NCBI RefSeq assembly: GCF_015521605.1
Contig: NZ_WANV01000030.1
Location: 124,001 to 188,000, forward strand
Reading direction: 5' to 3'
DNA from: Thermococcus sp.
GTDB lineage: Archaea; Methanobacteriota_B; Thermococci; Thermococcales; Thermococcaceae
DNA length: 64,000 nucleotides
Below the pieces are notes generated by a model. The model made no database searches, was not told the origin of the DNA, and saw nothing but the letters and a program-made list of their open reading frames with translations. Positions 62,040-64,000 of this stretch are shown here, in pieces. Both the position numbers and the translations under genes were made by a program. The stretch's first letter is position 1. Each line of letters begins with the position of its first letter.

Positions 62040-62131
62040 GATTATCCCCAAAACTTTTGCAACTCCCAGGATTTAAGCTTTCCGCGGCCAAAGTTTATAA
62101 CTTCCCACGAGAATAAGACTCAGGTGAGAAA

Positions 62132-62734
62132 ATGAGGAAACTGGTGTTGTTTTTCATAGGTCTGCTGGTGTTTTCAACGGTCTCCTATGCCCTCGCCGAA
62201 ACCCAGATCGACCCAAGCAAGCTCCATTTCTACATGTACGGCCTAGAGACGTGTCCCCACTGTCAGAAAATGAAGGAAGAGATACCCAAGTTCTACGGTG
62301 AGAACAGCCTAACGTACTATGAGCTGATCAACAACGAGGAGAACAACAAGCTCTTTTCGGCCCAGTACAAATACACCGGAATAGCCGGAGTGCCCGCCAT
62401 AGGCATAGCGTACGATGGAAAGCTCGTGGCGATAGTCGAGGGAGAATACAACGTCTCCGCCACCCCGAAGATTGTGCAGGCTGCCCTTGACAACGGGGGT
62501 TTAATACTCTTCACAGGGGGACAGGCGTACATAATCAAGAACGAAACAATAATACAGGAGCTTCAGGCGATATACGTTGAGCACAGAATGCCCGAGGAGA
62601 GCCAGACCACAACGACCACCGAATCAGAAACGCCTTCCAGCACCACCACGGACTCCGGCAATGGGATCTGCGGTCCTGGAATAGTGGCCGTTCTCGCGGT
62701 TATTCCGCTGGTTCTGTGGAAGAAAAGGCGGTGA
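62132..62734 (+). CDS. Secreted thioredoxin-like protein with CGP-CTERM anchor
   Basis: 200 residues. Signal peptide of about 22 residues (ends near ALA), thioredoxin-like fold with redox motif ETCPHCQKMK near 40-49 and cis-Pro in AGVPAIGI near 87, then a Thr/Ser/Glu-rich linker (residues 152-178) and the tail CGPGIVAVLAVIPLVLWKKRR, the CGP-CTERM sorting signal of Thermococcales surface proteins. It should reduce or isomerise disulfides outside the cell while anchored. CAGGTGAGAAA precedes the ATG. Next to a CcdA-like gene. Confidence 0.88.
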   Translation: MRKLVLFFIGLLVFSTVSYALAETQIDPSKLHFYMYGLETCPHCQKMKEEIPKFYGENSLTYYELINNEENNKLFSAQYKYTGIAGVPAIGIAYDGKLVAIVEGEYNVSATPKIVQAALDNGGLILFTGGQAYIIKNETIIQELQAIYVEHRMPEESQTTTTTESETPSSTTTDSGNGICGPGIVAVLAVIPLVLWKKRR

Positions 62735-62795
62735 CCTTTCGTTCCCAACTTTTTGTTTTCGAAACCCACAAAAAGAGTGGCGATAACTGACCATC

Positions 62796-63524
62796 ATGAG
62801 GAGTGAGATAAAAGGACTGGCGATAATTCTTCTGGTGTCCTTCGGAGTGAGCTCCCTTGCGCTGTGGGCGCTGGGTATGGTAGACTTTATACCCAAGTTC
62901 TTCGCCCTGGCAATGAGCGACTCGATAAACCCGTGCACCTTCGTCATATACACCATGCTCCTCATAGCACTCTCCGTCAGGGAGATATCAAAGAGGAGGC
63001 TGTATTTCATAGGGGCCGCATTCATAGCCGCGGTTTACATATCCTATTACCTCCTCGGAGTCGGCCTGCTGTACTTCGCCGGTTACCTGCCCCTCTGGGT
63101 TGCCGGAGCTGCGGCGATAGTCTTCGGTGCCTACACCATAGCCACGGGGCTGATGGAGAAGTCCCGCGTGGGCGACAAAAGCAAGATACGGAGGAGGATA
63201 TTCAGCAGCGACGCAACCGCCGTTGGGGCCTTCACGCTCGGGGTTATAGTCTCGACGACCCTTCTCCCGTGCTCCGCCGGTAGCTACCTCGTCTATGCGA
63301 TAATAATCTCCAAGGGCGGCCAGGCCCTCGCGTTCCTCCTTCTGGCGCTCTACAACATAGTTTTCGTGCTCCCCTTGGTCGTTATACTGCTGGCGATGGG
63401 CAGCGTCACCGAGAGCAAGCGCTTCTCCCAGGCGATGGTGAGGCACAGCAGGGAGCTTTCGGTGGTAGCGGGAATGCTGCTGATAGCCATAGGAATCTGG
63501 GTTCTCACTGGGGCTTCACTCTAA
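62796..63524 (+). CDS. CcdA/DsbD-type thiol-disulfide membrane protein
   Basis: 242 residues with six or seven hydrophobic helices. Cysteines in SDSINPCTFVIY near residue 47 and TTLLPCSAGSYLVY near 165, each in a transmembrane helix followed by the CcdA-type polar pattern, can carry electrons from cytoplasmic thioredoxin to an outside partner. With the upstream CPHC protein and the convergent glutaredoxin-like gene this forms a redox relay. The two Cys spacing and the Pro beside each fit the family. Confidence 0.85.
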   Translation: MRSEIKGLAIILLVSFGVSSLALWALGMVDFIPKFFALAMSDSINPCTFVIYTMLLIALSVREISKRRLYFIGAAFIAAVYISYYLLGVGLLYFAGYLPLWVAGAAAIVFGAYTIATGLMEKSRVGDKSKIRRRIFSSDATAVGAFTLGVIVSTTLLPCSAGSYLVYAIIISKGGQALAFLLLALYNIVFVLPLVVILLAMGSVTESKRFSQAMVRHSRELSVVAGMLLIAIGIWVLTGASL

Positions 63525-63863
63525 ACCGAGCTTTTCCCTCACCCTTCTCTCAAACTCTGCAAAGTTCGGAACCCCTATGAACTCCACCCTGTTGTCTATG
63601 AGCACCGTGGGCGTCCCCATTATGTTGTGCTCCATGGCCTTTCTCTGCCCTTCAGGGGTTGCCACGCTGAGTTCCCTCGCAACGACCCCCTCGTACTTTC
63701 TCTCAAGCTCCTGGGCCATTGCCCAGGCTATCGGGCAGTAGGGACAGCCGGGTGACGTTATGACCTCGATGACCACCTTTCTCTTCGGCTTGACCTCTAT
63801 CATTCCCGCCCTCTTCATGAGTTCGAGCATCTTCTTTCTCCTTATCATCTCAAGCTCGTCCAT
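63516..63863 (-). CDS. Glutaredoxin-like thioredoxin-fold protein
   Basis: 115 residues. A helical N-terminal arm (1-30), then a thioredoxin fold with redox motif SPGCPYCPIAW near 40-50, cis-Pro in MGTPTVLIDN near 87 and the C-terminal helix. It resembles one half of Thermococcales protein disulfide oxidoreductase. It may take electrons to or from the CcdA-like protein, with whose gene it overlaps by 9 bases at the 3' end. GGGGGTGAGGGG precedes the ATG. Confidence 0.85.
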   Translation of the reverse strand: MDELEMIRRKKMLELMKRAGMIEVKPKRKVVIEVITSPGCPYCPIAWAMAQELERKYEGVVARELSVATPEGQRKAMEHNIMGTPTVLIDNRVEFIGVPNFAEFERRVREKLGLE

Positions 63864-63935
63864 CCCCTCACCCCCGTTAGAAAAGAGAAAAAAGCGAGTT
63901 TAAAAAGGAATCCTTGAAAAAGAGTTCATATGGTC

Positions 63936-64000
63936 TTAATCGCCAGTTGCAAGGTGGATGGCCAGCAGAACTGCGAACAGAACGGCCAGGGCTATGTGGA
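63936..64000 (-). CDS. C-terminal end of a membrane protein (partial)
   Basis: The minus strand reads HIALAVLFAVLLAIHLATGD and stop at 63936-63938; the rest lies beyond the window. The residues form one transmembrane helix. No more can be said; chance is not excluded for such a short frame. Confidence 0.4.
   Translation of the reverse strand, partial: HIALAVLFAVLLAIHLATGD

Overview
The window is a gene-dense archaeal chromosome segment. Genome type is inferred from gene content: an S-layer protein of the Thermococcus type, a TrmB-family sugar regulator, endonuclease Q, a TIP49/RuvB-like helicase, aIF5A, prefoldin beta, Pcc1 of KEOPS, RNA polymerase subunit P, ribosomal protein L37Ae, Nep1, a CGP-CTERM surface protein and a DUF257 protein. 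Together with BRE/TATA promoters and GGAGGTG-type ribosome binding sites these point to Thermococcales, most likely Thermococcus. No rRNA, tRNA, insertion sequence or CRISPR array was found.

Layout. 0-3.6 kb: tail of rsmA, a ferritin-like gene, a COG1031 radical SAM gene. 3.7-5.6 kb: S-layer gene with a strong promoter. 5.7-7.6 kb: an AmrS-type radical SAM enzyme overlapping a protein made of two similar halves. 7.6-10.4 kb: a glycan or lipid operon (UPF0104 membrane protein, GT4 glycosyltransferase, polysaccharide deacetylase). 10.5-13.8 kb: thiL, galT and endonuclease Q. 13.8-19.4 kb: ion transport (ClC with CBS domains, CBS protein plus CPA2 antiporter, CPA1 antiporter). 19.4-28.7 kb: agmatinase, then a disaccharide regulon in which TrmB, a beta-phosphoglucomutase-like HAD enzyme and a GH65 phosphorylase are transcribed divergently from a complete sugar ABC importer. 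28.9-43.8 kb: housekeeping and metabolic genes (aIF5A, Nep1, NSUN methyltransferase, argF, thyX, HIT, apgM, MBL, AKR) interrupted by an ATPase-winged-helix-nuclease gene associated with repeated TTTGTGAA boxes.

43.8-47.3 kb is accessory: a decayed tungsten aldehyde-oxidoreductase pseudogene followed by orphan membrane and secreted proteins, including two paralogues and a low-GC secreted protein. 47.3-52.6 kb is a conserved information-processing block (tRNA-binding protein, TPR protein, DHH phosphoesterase, DUF3194, prefoldin beta, Pcc1, Brix, RpoP, L37Ae). rpoP is out of frame by one base as given. 52.6-53.16 kb holds no gene but a run of perfect hairpins. 53.2-57.0 kb has small orphans, queE, a candidate C/D box sRNA and TIP49. 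57.0-58.5 kb has a translationally coupled CARF-like protein and PIN-domain ribonuclease, the best candidate here for an under-described system. 58.6-64.0 kb has DUF2284, DUF257, an SDR, PEBP and PQ-loop proteins and a thiol-disulfide relay (CGP-CTERM thioredoxin-like protein, CcdA-like protein, glutaredoxin-like protein).

Functionally, the sugar regulon should import a glucose disaccharide and split it by phosphorolysis, with beta-glucose-1-phosphate isomerised to glucose-6-phosphate. Gene starts were adjusted by hand where a ribosome binding site, or a TATA box about 26 bases upstream, favoured an internal start. All functional names rest on motif and family recognition by eye; no database search was run.
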